From Entoloma clypeatum (Eukaryota > Basidiomycota > Agaricomycetes > Agaricales > Entolomataceae), in contig OY751491.1 in NCBI GenBank assembly GCA_963565915.1, forward strand, positions 4,650,001 to 4,714,000: a DNA stretch of 64,000 bases, written 5' to 3'. The translations under genes were made by a program, and so were the position numbers. The notes beneath the pieces are model-generated. The model saw only the letters and a program-made list of their open reading frames with translations. It ran no database searches and had not been told where the DNA came from. Within the stretch, counting starts at the first letter, position 1; each line of letters opens with the position of its first letter. Below are positions 1-10,091 of the stretch, piece after piece.

Positions 1-21
1 GGGGCAGGTGTCCTAAGTATT

Positions 22-58
22 AGGGGCACTCAAAGTTGAAAAGCGGCTTTGGCTTTTT
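22..58 (+). repeat. Left terminal inverted repeat of Harbinger element
   Basis: Thirty-seven bases identical to the reverse complement of 3057-3093. Identity ends inside a T run at 58/59. Confidence 0.95.
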
Positions 59-139
59 TTCGGCTTCTGGCTTTTTTGTGATCTTGGTAGTGACATTAGT
101 CAGCTCACGCGCCAGCAAAGGCGCAGCCGTGAACGTGTT

Positions 140-1478
140 ATGCCCCGAGCAAATGTTCGCAATCAAGTTCTTCGTGCATTTATCTATCATCTGGGTCTTC
201 GAGACATGTTGTTGCCACCTCATGAGCTCAGTCTCGATGAGTTGATCTTGAGACTCCAAGCAGACCTCGAGATGTTCAAACAGATCAAGACTGCTCGGTA
301 CCTCAACCCTCGCACATCTATTCCAAAGTCTGGTTCCCTTCATTTAGCTTGGCAGTATGCTCAAAACCCACTTCACCATGATCTTTTCCTCCAAATGCTT
401 CGCCTCTCACCCTATGCATTCCAAGTGCTTGTTGAACTCATCCAGGACCATCCCGTATTCCACAACAACTCAAATGTTCCTCAGATGTCTGTTGAATACC
501 AGCTAGCAGTCACTCTGTATTGCATGGGACGATTCGGAAATGCTGCGTCACTGATCGATGTTGCGCGGGAGGCTGGATGTTCGGAAGGAGCAGTTGAGCT
601 CTGGACTGATCGATGTTTGGAAGCGATCGAATCTTTTCATGATCTCTTTATCCGTTCTCTTACTCCTGAGGAGAAAGAAACTGAAAAGAGCTGGATAGAT
701 CAGAGTATGGGATTCAGTGGTTTGTGGCGAGACGGATGGCTAATGTATGACGGCACCATTGTTGTCCTTTATGCCCGACCGGGAATGGAGGGCGATGCCT
801 ATTATACTCGAAAATCCAATTATGGCCTGAACCTGCAGGTGAGTTAACTCGGCAGGTTCATTTCCAAGTTTCGGTTGATCCAATATTGCCTAGGTGGGGA
901 ATGTACCCTCGACATTACGCATCGTTGACTATTCCCATGGATTGACTGGTGCAGCACATGATGCAACGGCATTCGAACATACTGCAGCTCACAAATATCC
1001 GGACTTTCTGTTTCAAGGCCAGGAATTTGCATGGACCGATTCAGCTTATCCGTTGGGTGAGAGAGTTATCCCAGTGCACAAAATGCCTGCTGCTGGACTT
1101 CGTGCAAATGCAATCTTTGACAAGGCTGTGTCGCACTTACGCGTTCGATCAGAGCATTGCATGGGAGCATTAAAAGGGCGTTTCCAGTGCCTACGTGGCC
1201 TTCGCATCAACATCAACACACCTGAAGACCACGTCAAAGCTTTGCGTTGGATCACATGCGCAATTGTGCTTCATAATTTTATTATTGATGTTGAGGGTTC
1301 AGTTTCAGGGGCGTACTTCAAACCCTTGCATACTTTAGCTAACGAGGAGGATGACTCTGGAGGATATGATGAGCACGGAGACATGGATGACGACAATGAA
1401 AATCCAGGGGAGACAAAACGACGGCAACTAACCGCAGAGCTTCTTTTGTATCGCGAAAGCCAGGGTATTCCATTCTAG
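140..1478 (+). CDS. PIF/Harbinger DDE transposase (DDE_Tnp_4 type)
   Basis: Two exons, 140-838 and 894-1478, joined in phase by a 55-nt GT-AG intron, give about 427 aa. The catalytic core is visible: first Asp in YDGT, an AHDATAF block, second Asp in WTDSAYP, and the Glu in RSEHCMGALKGRF, the usual layout of the DDE_Tnp_4 nuclease. A helix-turn-helix-like stretch (YQLAVTLYCMGRFGNAAS) lies before the core. The C-terminus is acidic (EEDDSGG...GDMDDD). It should cut and rejoin element ends in the nucleus together with the Myb-like protein encoded opposite. The frame stays open upstream of the first ATG through an Arg-rich stretch, so the true start could be a little earlier or follow a leader intron. 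No inactivating change seen. Confidence 0.93.
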
Positions 1479-1572
1479 CTAGCAAGCTAAATGTGTTATT
1501 AGCGAAGAAAACAAGGCTACTATAAGAATGATTAAAGATTTGCTCTATACAGATGCAGTGCCGAGTATCGAG

Positions 1573-2907
1573 TCATGCATCACTTGACTCGCCCCCTTCA
1601 CTGGACTTGTCGAAATCCTCATCCAATTGACCCAGATCCCATTCAGGGGATTGATGACGTGCAACAACCTTCTGAGCCATGGATCCAGTGCGTCGATATT
1701 CACGTCGGGTTATCAGGCCAGCCTCGTATTCTCGAAGACGCAGCTCCCGCTCTTGAAGATCAAGCTTACGTCTTTTCGTCTCTTGCTCTTCGTTGATACG
1801 AGCCATGGCGATATTGAGTGATTTTCTAGGATGGAAAAATACGTTCAGTCGAAGATTTATAGCACATAAAAACATACTTTTGCATGGAAACGAAAGTATC
1901 CTCCAAAGAACGCTTCTTTGGGATAGATGCATTGCTTATTTTCGCCTTTGCGATCGCAGTATCGAGTTTAGCTGAGCCGAACACAGATGGCTTGGGACCT
2001 CGTTTACCACGATCTGGAGTTTGGACACCTGAAACCATCGGAGGAGCATTTTCTTGACCAGGTGGGGTTGGAGCAGGGCCCAGAGATGGCATATCAGTGG
2101 AGTCGGTATTGTCAATGGAATCCTGAGCTGGTTGGATATTCTGGTCCAAAGCAAGGAGTCTGGGATCGATCATGGAATTGGGGATAGGAACTGGAGTCTC
2201 CGTCATACGAAAACGAGCCATTTCACGACCGTTTGGTCCAAAACCAGTCGCGATAGCAACAGGGTTTAGATTCGGATGTGTCGCGCAGAGAACGTGAAGT
2301 TCGGGAAAGAAGGGAAAGGCTTTCGTAATCTGTTCTGTACTCGAAGCAATGATTAGCATGTAGTTTTAATAAGTTCGTGTCATCGCACCCCATAGGTTTT
2401 TCGCCTCTTCTGTGGTTGTTTCATCCGGACCTGTAACAGGGACCTTGTACCGTGTCTGTTCCTCATTGCCATCACCTTCAGTTTCTTCAACACCCACCCC
2501 GGTTTGGCGAAGCCGTTTGGCATGCTCCCCATACTGCTTTCGGAGTCTGGTAGCATTGAGCTTGAATAACACGCAACGACGAAAGAAAAACTCACCCGTC
2601 CCACTTATTTTTAACTCGTTTCCATGCTGACGCGGAATCGGCAGTCACGTATGTGGGCACAAGCTGCTCGGCAAGGCGCTTGAAGACCTTTGCCTTGCTT
2701 TCCCCGCTTGAGTTCTAGGGAAACTTCAAAGTCAGTATGTTGCAAACCCGGCGAGGCACATATTCTCACCTCATCCTTGTTCTTACCCACGATAACCTTC
2801 CTGTTTTCCGGTTCCCCAACGAGTGCAATTAGTTTCCATGTGAGATGATGTTTGTTGTCGGCCCAGGGAATGGGCCCAAGTTGTTCTTTAGTTGTCGCAC
2901 CAGTCAT
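1573..2907 (-). CDS. Harbinger accessory Myb/SANT-like DNA-binding protein
   Basis: Five exons fit in perfect phase: 2907-2770, 2714-2596, 2546-2389, 2334-1878 and 1825-1573, with introns of 49-55 nt, giving about 374 aa. The N-terminal 110 residues form a Myb/SANT-like module with spaced tryptophans: TWKLIALVGEPENRKVI, then SAWKRVKNKWDG, then YGEHAKRLRQTG. A Pro-rich linker follows (PSLGPAPTPPGQ), then a basic patch (RGKRGPKP) and a long charged C-terminal helix (NEEQETKRRKLDLQERELRL) that is probably a coiled coil. In Harbinger elements the Myb-like partner binds the ends and helps bring the transposase into the nucleus; that role is inferred from the family. It sits opposite the transposase inside the same inverted repeats. 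Confidence 0.88.
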
Positions 2908-3056
2908 ATTAAGTTGTTAGAGATTATTAAAAGAGTGTGTTGTATGAAAAGAGTGTGTAGGTATCGCGAGTGCGTAAGGTATCGCGATGCGTCGTTCAAT
3001 GTGACCGTACCAGTGACTATTTGTGACGTGATGTTACCACCTCCTGAAAAAGCCAG

Positions 3057-3093
3057 AAAAAGCCAAAGCCGCTTTTCAACTTTGAGTGCCCCT
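3057..3093 (-). repeat. Right terminal inverted repeat of Harbinger element
   Basis: Perfect inverse of 22-58, followed at once by the ATT target-site copy. Confidence 0.95.
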
Positions 3094-3239
3094 ATTTACA
3101 CATGTCGAAGTAAGTACATCGTCGCAGCGACTCGTATGGAGACCGCCCCTGGAAACGATTGAGTCCATGTGATTATCATAACTTGGTGTTGCAACGTATT
3201 TGTTCAATCGCTTCCTCTTCTTCTTCTGCAACCACCACT

Positions 3240-3775
3240 CTCACTCTTTCTTCAACAATGGCTCCCTCTCACCCCCAACGCCCTCCTCCCTTGCCCAACA
3301 GCCATCTCTCGTCGCCAACGGCCGTCTCTCGCATCCAACGGCTCCCTCTCATGACCAACGGCCGTCTCTCATCTCTGACGGCCCCCCTCGCGCGAACGGC
3401 CCCCCTCTGGTGCCAAACAGCCGTCTTTCACCCCCAATGGCTGCCTCTCACTCCTACGGCCTCCTCGCATGCCCAGCAGCCGTCTCTTGTCTCTAACGGC
3501 TCCCTCTCGCTCAAGCCCAATCATCGCCTCTCATTGCCAACGATTTTTCCTTCCAACAGCCGTTTCCCGTGTCCAACGGCTCCCTCTGGTGTCCAACGGC
3601 TCCCTCGTACCGTCTCTCATTGCCAACAGCTCCCTCTCTTCCCCTGTGGCCTCCTCGTGTGTCCAACCGCTCCCTCTCCCCCCCATGGCCGTCTCTCGTT
3701 CCCGACGGCCTCTTCTCATGCACTATGGCCGTCTCTTGTTGCCCACGGCTGCCTCTTGTGGCTTTTTTCATGTCA
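3240..3775 (+). repeat. Degenerate GC-rich minisatellite, about 19-bp unit
   Basis: Some 28 imperfect copies of a unit close to CCAACGGCCGTCTCTCNNN. Units vary in length (17-20 bp), so several overlapping frames stay open and mimic Pro/Ser/Arg/Leu-rich proteins; I do not regard them as genes. The same motif family occurs at 56826-57295 (opposite orientation) and 57781-58245. Confidence 0.85.
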
Positions 3776-3779
3776 AACC

Positions 3780-4205
3780 GGGGTTCAAACCTAGGTTCGT
3801 GTTCGGGTTCAGGCAAAAAGGGGTCGAATGATGGGATGGAGGAGCAGTTGCTGGTTTCGATTGACCTTGTCTTGTTTGCCGCTCATTTACTCCCTTGCTT
3901 AATTGTATCTCTGCGGGAAATAAAAATATGGTCCTATGTTCAACAACCAATGGTGTGATTTAATTATATGCATGATGATTTATTGGATGTTTGTAAGTTG
4001 TATGTTGAAACACCAATTGATGAAAATGTGTGTAAAATGTTATTCCATTGGAACTGGATGGAACAGTGGAACTTCTATAGACTCTCATTTTGGTTCAATG
4101 GATCAATTAATGTGGATAGTGCACTTTTTGGCGAGATTTACAACTTTTGAGTTCCATTTCTATGCTTTTAATTCTACATTTGGTATATTGACACATATTA
4201 GCTTT
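3780..4205. other. AT-rich spacer abutting truncated kelch gene
   Basis: No gene seen. Base composition falls sharply from about 3900 to 4205, and the kelch reading frame of the neighbouring gene ends abruptly at the border near 4205. This suggests an insertion or rearrangement breakpoint, but no terminal repeats or target duplication were found. Confidence 0.5.
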
Positions 4206-5338
4206 TCCTGATGCGGCAGACACGACGAAGGTGTGGTCGGTCGTATCAAAAAGGACTGTGGGCTTGATTCCATAGAAATCCATCGGCTGTTGGTAAAATA
4301 TTTGCCTGTATAATTTACAGTAGCAAGTGGCGAAGTCGTAGACGTACCATATGTCTGTTGTTTGTGTAAGGTCGAAGCCTTTCGGGCCTAAAGCAGCGGC
4401 CTGGTCCAAGGAGGATGTTCGAGGTGCCATGAACCGATACGGACCTCCCACCAAAGCCCAAGTGTGGGATATGGGTTGGGTAGTGTTGGTCGCGGACGGT
4501 CCATCGCCACTTGCCGTCGTCAGGGGTATATTCGGCAACGGAAAATGAGGAAAGGGGGGGAGAGTCATCCCCAAACATGTTCTGGCCGCCGAAGACATAC
4601 AATTGATTCCCCACGCCAACCAATGCTGCGTGAATCCGAGCATCGACTGGACCTCCATCGACTTGGACGTACCACCATGTCATGTCGTCCAGATTGACAG
4701 CGATCAATTTGGAGGTGATGCTTTCTTCATCAGAGTCATAGCCTCCAACGAAAAAGATAAAGTGCCCTCCGTTGATCTCGTGGAAGGTGCAAGCGGGGTA
4801 TTGAAGAGAGGGTAAAGCCTTGGTGCGATCTCCCCATCCAATCTCATCAATGGAGAATGGATCAGAAGGTTTTCTGAAGGGGAGTCTGTGCTATGGAAAG
4901 ATGATAGCCACATCATCTCACACAAAAACAGAAGTATTCAAAAGATTCAAACTGAACATACCGTCCAAATACTGTCCAGTTGCTCCAAACCTTGGTGCGC
5001 ATGTTACACACATAGAAATCTGATGTTGGTGTTATGTTTTGAATATTTCTCTTGGTTCCGCCATACCGGTAAAGAATCCCATTTTCGTGATCTACCAGAG
5101 AGAATGACCAGTTGTGGTATGGCGGTAAGTCGCCTTTCATCGAAGAAACCTCTAAACGGTATTGACTTGTTCTTGACGAGTCTCCGAGTCCACTGAATGG
5201 CTTGGTTGATGGTTTTGGTTGCCGGCGAGGTAAACGTGACACATGTTGAAAAGATAAAGTTGCCGCTTCTATGACATTCGAGCGCGTCGAGCGCGTCCTA
5301 CGGAGCATACTACTTGTTGGTCCAGGAATGGAATTCAC
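4206..5338 (-). pseudogene. Truncated kelch-repeat (beta-propeller) protein gene
   Basis: Exon 1 (5338-4962) and exon 2 (4873 to about 4420) join in frame and show successive kelch blades: HNWSFSLVDHENGILYRYGG, then TFHEINGGHFIFFVGGYDSD, then AALVGVGNQLYVFGGQ, then HIPHLGFGGRSVSVHG. After ILLGPGR the family-like sequence (GPKGFDLTQTTDIW) continues in another frame, so a frameshift or unrecognised junction lies near 4390-4415. The next blade begins (TVLFDTTDHTFVVSAAS) but coding ends at the AT-rich border near 4205, before a propeller could close. Fungal kelch proteins of this kind are usually 350-500 aa. The start at 5338 is only 75 bp from the divergent gene at 5413, implying a shared promoter. 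Specific function unknown. Confidence 0.7.
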
Positions 5339-6035
5339 CCAAACATATCACAACAACCCACTACGTCACGGTCACTACAGCGTACAAGTCTCATTGAACT
5401 GAACAACGTACAATGAGTCCCACCCCCCACTTTGAAGGAGCTCAATCGCTCAACCTGCCACAGGATGTCCTAAAAAACCTGACCGATGCGATGAACCGCA
5501 AAGCGGCAGATTTTTGGGATTACATGGCAATGCATGCTCAGCGTGGGGGCGGAGAACCGAGAGCCAGATATGCCTTCCTCCTCCGAGTCTACGCCGTTGA
5601 CAACGAGATTCTCGCCGAATTATCGAGGACGGCGCAGACACACGAATGGGTGCCTAGGTGGACTCTGCTGTCTTCGAGGCAGTTTCTGGAGAAGATGAAT
5701 GACGAAGAGTTCAAAGAATGGCGTGACGGATTCTTGAGAATCATCGAAAATCGAAGTTGGGTTTCTCGAGCTGCCAATCGTACGTGCTTGTTCGTTGACC
5801 ATCTTCTGGCACAATTGATTCCTCCCACAGTGAAACTCCCCGACCAGAGGCCTTGGTTTCGAAAAATCAGGCATGCCCCCTTTGTCTTACATTCCCCTTA
5901 GTCCATACATTTACACGTTGTACCTGTGTTAGTGACGAAACACGTCAAAGTACGACTCCCCTGGTGTCTGCCATTGGCATCTAACAAACTTTTGCGGACA
6001 GGGCTCGCGGGGGAATATGAACAACCCTTTATCGG

Positions 6036-6988
6036 TAGCGCTGGGTGAGAATGGTTTTTCCAGATGTTGAAAACATGAGGTTGTGAGAGGCCTCCATGTG
6101 AGGTGTTTTTCACACGTTAATAACTGTGAAAAACACATTTGCAAAGTTTTCGGTAAAGACAGTGCGTTTTCGGCTGTAGAACTAAATAATCTGCCCTTTT
6201 CAGCAGTAATCCGCTACGTTCCACTCTTCTGGAGTACCCGCCAGCCCATCCGACTCACGGAGAGCATTGGAATTGCCTCGGCCGCCCACGATTGAGACCT
6301 CTTTGTCACCCCCAAGGTACTTCATGAGAGCCGCGAGGGAAGGACTATCCAACTTCACGTAGTCAGCTATCTTCCATCGGGTATTACACCTGACAATCTT
6401 TGGATCATCAAGATTTGCAGCATCGACTCGATCCGACTCAACTGGGCCTTTCTCTCCAACCTCAGAGCATGACGCAGGCCCTCTCCCGTTAACTTCTCTG
6501 CCAAACTGGAACGTCCCGGCAAGGTTTCGGTTTCATCATGTGTCACGGGTGGCTAAATTAATGCAGGGATTGAATTGGGATAAGAAGCAGAGATATCAAT
6601 TAACTCTATCAGATCAGACGTACGTCAGGCCATGGGATATTCTCTTTTTCATCAGTACGGCGCTGTCAAACGTCGCACAAGCGACCCATGTGCGAGATCC
6701 ACACCTTCCTTTCTGGGCTGCTATCATCGGGAATCGTCACCTCCACGAGTTTGATGAGTGTGATGAGCTCGGCAGAGCTCGTCTTGATAAAGTTGCGGTG
6801 AGCCTGAAGAAGGACTGTTTTCTGTTCAGTGGAAAGCATCCCTGGTGTGAATTTTAATGGCATGAAACTGCGCTTCACATTTCTCACACGGTGCTTGGAG
6901 GTCCTCAATGTTAAAAACGTTAAAAACATGTTAAAAACATGTGAAAAACACCGATGTTTTTAACATCTGTGTTTCTCACCCAGCGCTA
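6036..6988. mobile_element. Non-autonomous hAT element inserted in a coding exon
   Basis: Sixteen-base perfect inverted ends (TAGCGCTGGGTGAGAA) and an 8-bp target duplication TTTATCGG at 6028-6035 and 6989-6996 are diagnostic of hAT superfamily insertion; TAGCG fits the hAT terminal pattern YARNG. It is 953 bp long with no transposase. Both subterminal regions carry repeated short palindromic motifs (GATGTTRAAAACAT, GTGTTTTTCAC) likely to be transposase-binding sites. The interior carries a gene-like stretch on the minus strand (6200-6863). Confidence 0.9.
6200..6863 (-). pseudogene. Gene fragment carried inside the hAT element
   Basis: On the minus strand a likely start at 6863 (MPLKFTPGMLSTEQKTVL) opens a frame of about 65 codons. 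A second coding-like stretch follows (ETLPGRSSLAEKLTGEGL) in another frame. Near 6400 the reading moves to a third frame (RWKIADYVKLDSPSLAALMK, then GGRGNSNALRESDGLAGTPE) ending in a stop at 6200. Codon use and residue composition are protein-like, unlike random non-autonomous interiors. I do not recognise the protein. Frame changes could be short introns or decay. It is probably host sequence captured by the transposon (Pack-type), though it could be a remnant of an autonomous relative's second gene. Confidence 0.5.
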
Positions 6989-9649
6989 TTTATCGGTGAT
7001 GCGGCCGACGCTTTCATTGACCATCTTACTCAACTCAAGGAGACACGTGACAAAGTGTTCTATGCTAAAGCAGTCGCTGTTGTTCAAAGCTCCGGAACAG
7101 GCAAATCCCGCATGCTTTCAGAGGTGTATCAGGTTTCCGTCTTATCATGCATGACCTCAACGTTTCCCTTTAGGTTGGAAAAAAAATATTCACCCTTCCG
7201 GTCTGCCTTCGGGCCCCGAATGATCCAGGTTATCCACCTCCAGATGGCCCTGTCGTCGAATACCTTGAACCGTTGAGGAGGAATAACGACATGAGCATCA
7301 GAGCGCATATCACCGTCATCTGCTTCGTCGCTGCTGCTCACAAGAAGATGCTTGAAGTGCTGAAGGCCGAACGATGTTCTGACTCATCGAAGTTACGTTT
7401 ACACTGGCATAACTGTATGGAGTCGTGGGGCAATCGTGAATACCGCAAGCAGTTTTTTGTAGATGTGGTTGAAAAAGCAAAATCAGCAAGTCATTTCTCC
7501 GTGCTTTGGCTCCAGGTGCTCATTTTTGACAGTTAGAGTCGGAGGCTCTGGCGGGCTTCGTGGGGTCAACGAAGGACGGTCCTGGCAGTGGTCCAAACAG
7601 GAACGACAACGGGGATGTGGTTAATCATGATGTGCGCACGATCGCTCAAGAGCTTTATGATTCTATTGCCAAGCAGGCCACCAAAGACCTTATGGCGTTT
7701 CTTTCCACTCTCAATCCGCCTCAAACCTTATGTTTGACGTACTTCGATGAAGGGGAATGCCAAGGCCTATGCATCGATATCCTTTACCGTCTTTTTAGCT
7801 TTCAAGAATCATTAACGAACATGTGGTATACATTTTTGGGAACGAAAACGAGGCTTTCCTCTTATGCTCCCCCTCCAGCCACCAACCGTCAGTCCCCGTG
7901 TTGTTCCCGCTTGCGCCTGACTCACCACTACATCAGGGGGTTCTCTGCGACTGCTGGAGGAACTGGCTCAAATGCCGTTGCCCTACTTCGCTCTTGGTTT
8001 TGACCAGCATATGATCGATAAGACTAGAAAGAAGGTGGCTATCAAGATGGGTGATCTTCGGAGCGTCGAGCGCCTCTGCCTATATGGACGACCTTTGTAT
8101 ATACCTTTTCATCATCAACAACAGTTACTCATCTTTAAACCAGGTGGAAATCATACCTACCTGACCGCGAAGCCAATGGGATGGTCGAAATCGCCGCCTG
8201 GAAGCTGATATGCGGGGAGACATTCGACCCAGACAATCTGAATCACGTTTTCGCTGTCCTCTCTCCGCGCCTCTGTCTCGAACCGGTCCTTGCAAGAACA
8301 GACGCTGCAACACTCACAGGACGCAGTATCTCACATAACATGCGACTCTTGACTGGCTGCTCACCTAATGGCGAAATGTGGTACACTTACTCGCCATCTG
8401 AGCCGATCCTCGTGCTAGGCAGTCTTCACCACCTGTATTCCGAGGGGAAGCGCAACTTGGCGCCTTCTCTGAAAACTTTGAGCAGGGATTTATGCAGCGC
8501 GGGATTAGTCGAAAAAGGCCTGCTGGGTGAACTTTGCGCCCGTACTCTTATTCTTGTTGCCCGCGACTTTGCCGTACCATCTGGAGTTGTTTGCACTGCC
8601 CGAAATTTTTTGCACCCCGTTCCGCTTTTGGACTTCCTCGGTAAACTCTTTGGCCACAACTCATGGGCGGGGGACCATCAAGCCGAATTTAACGAGGCTT
8701 TTCGTGGTGCATACGTGAATTTTACTCATTGGATCGTGACGAAGGACCCAATGCCGGCAGATTCCTCGTGAGTAGTATGCTCTGTTTGGTGACGGCACGG
8801 CTACTAATTTTGGCAAAATTCAGGCAGTTACTTGCAAACTTATGGGCTCGTGGGGCGGTTCTGCAATGCTATTCCAATCAAGAAGCCATCGACTTCGTCA
8901 TCCCCATATACATGGATTCTATCGCTACTCACGACGTCTTCGACCCCTCACGGCTCTCTGCAATTGCCGGGCAGGTCAAATTCCGAGTCAGCGGAGCCAC
9001 GCAAGCAGAATGCGACGCCATAGTCCCAGTTGGTCTCCCACGCGATCCTCGTGAACCCCTGCCCTATCTGGCGCTTCTCATGGACCTTGGAACCGAGGCG
9101 AACGATGAATACACCGATTCGAACATGCAAGCGATCGTCCCTGAGCCCCCTTCCGACAACAAATTTATAAAACTCATGGATAAATTCGAAGAAGATGTCA
9201 AGAAACTTCGAACCTGTCAGAGAGAACCAACAACGGCGGCCTGTATCAAAAGACTTGAGGAGGCAGTCCAAAATTCGCGGCGGGCGGTGGATCACTACAA
9301 TCGGTACTTTGTCTCTGCGCGTGGCTCCTCTCGCCGCGTGTATGGCATTTTAAACGAAGCGCAGATCATCGGAGACTTTTCGATGCTACTCCATGTTACA
9401 GCGCCGGTACCCAGTGACCAACAACGGATCTTGCAGTGTATGCGGCCGTTTGGGCGGTTGGGAAATGGATCGCAGGAGACTGCTTGGATGATGGAATATG
9501 GTAAAGAGGCTCCGATGGAAGATGCGTCAAGGAAAGTGATTGAGCGGGACGAAGTTGTTGCGATGGAGGGTGTGTCTTGCGAAGGGAGTCCAGATGAGGA
9601 GGGAAAGACTGAGGATGTGGATGTGGATCGTATGGATACGCTGCTGTAG

Positions 9650-10091
9650 CAGCACAATCTACTCTGCTGCTGGCTCACAATGTACTCGAGTATTATCAGT
9701 TTATTATGACGATGATTTCAGCAACGTACAGTGGACAACATGAGAACTAACAATCCCGAATGTTGAATTCTCTCCGGCTTGCCCTGTCTTTATTCCTTTC
9801 GCAAGGTCTCTCAAGTGGCTCAAGCTTGAGTCCTGCCTTGTGCAACGACCCCTTGCCTGGCAGTTCAGGAAAAGGAAAAATTTGGGGCACAACGCCCCAT
9901 CAAGCAGAAACAAACAACACCCAAATCCAAACCAGAACCACTACTGACTTTCAAGGAAGCTGAAGAGACCGCCGTCGTCGCGTGCAGTCGCGGACATGAC
10001 TCACTCAGCATCGCATCGCTCGACCTACTCGATGAGCCAGACAAATCTCCAGCTATCAGAGCCGGGACTAACTCAGAAACAACAGAGAAGG
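9650..10091. other. Intergenic region, promoter of the coiled-coil gene
   Basis: No gene seen. It holds the 3' end of the P-loop gene and the upstream region of the gene starting at 10092. No clear TATA box. Confidence 0.5.

Larger units (their letters stand above)
22..3093. mobile_element. Complete PIF/Harbinger DNA transposon
   Basis: A 37-bp perfect terminal inverted repeat (22-58 and 3057-3093, starting AGGGGCACTC) bounds the element. The trinucleotide ATT directly flanks both ends (19-21 and 3094-3096), matching the 3-bp duplication PIF/Harbinger elements make, although the usual target is TWA. Inside are the two genes expected of the superfamily: a DDE transposase on the plus strand and a Myb/SANT-like protein on the minus strand, converging tail to tail with 94 bp between them. 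Both read through without internal stops once short introns are removed, so the copy may be recent and capable of movement. GGCTTTTT motifs recur just inside both ends and could be subterminal binding sites. Confidence 0.93.
5413..9649 (+). pseudogene. P-loop NTPase-like agaricomycete family gene, split by a hAT element
   Basis: Exons traced: 5413 to about 5870; 6002-7132 interrupted by the transposon at 6036-6988; 7174 to about 7458; 7533-7887; 7937-8096; 8144-8767; 8824-9649. All junctions from 7132 onward keep phase. A Walker A motif (SSGTGKSRM) follows GDAADAFIDHLTQLKETRD, then a YPPPDGPV block, GRPLW, HMRLL-type and FTHW motifs shared by a large uncharacterised family in mushroom genomes. 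The C-terminal 100 residues are acidic. I know no demonstrated function; the P-loop implies nucleotide binding. The insertion splits a codon in the exon encoding EYEQPFIGD, so the allele is presumably null unless the element excises or is spliced out. The junction between the first two exons is unresolved. Confidence 0.75.

Noticed and set aside
3779..3800. Sequence resembling a tRNA T-loop (GGTTCAAACC)
   Set aside because: No acceptor stem or D-arm can be formed around it.
3159..3831. Several long overlapping frames with Pro/Ser/Leu-rich translations
   Set aside because: They are products of the 19-bp minisatellite, open in many frames at once, without start context, introns or domains.
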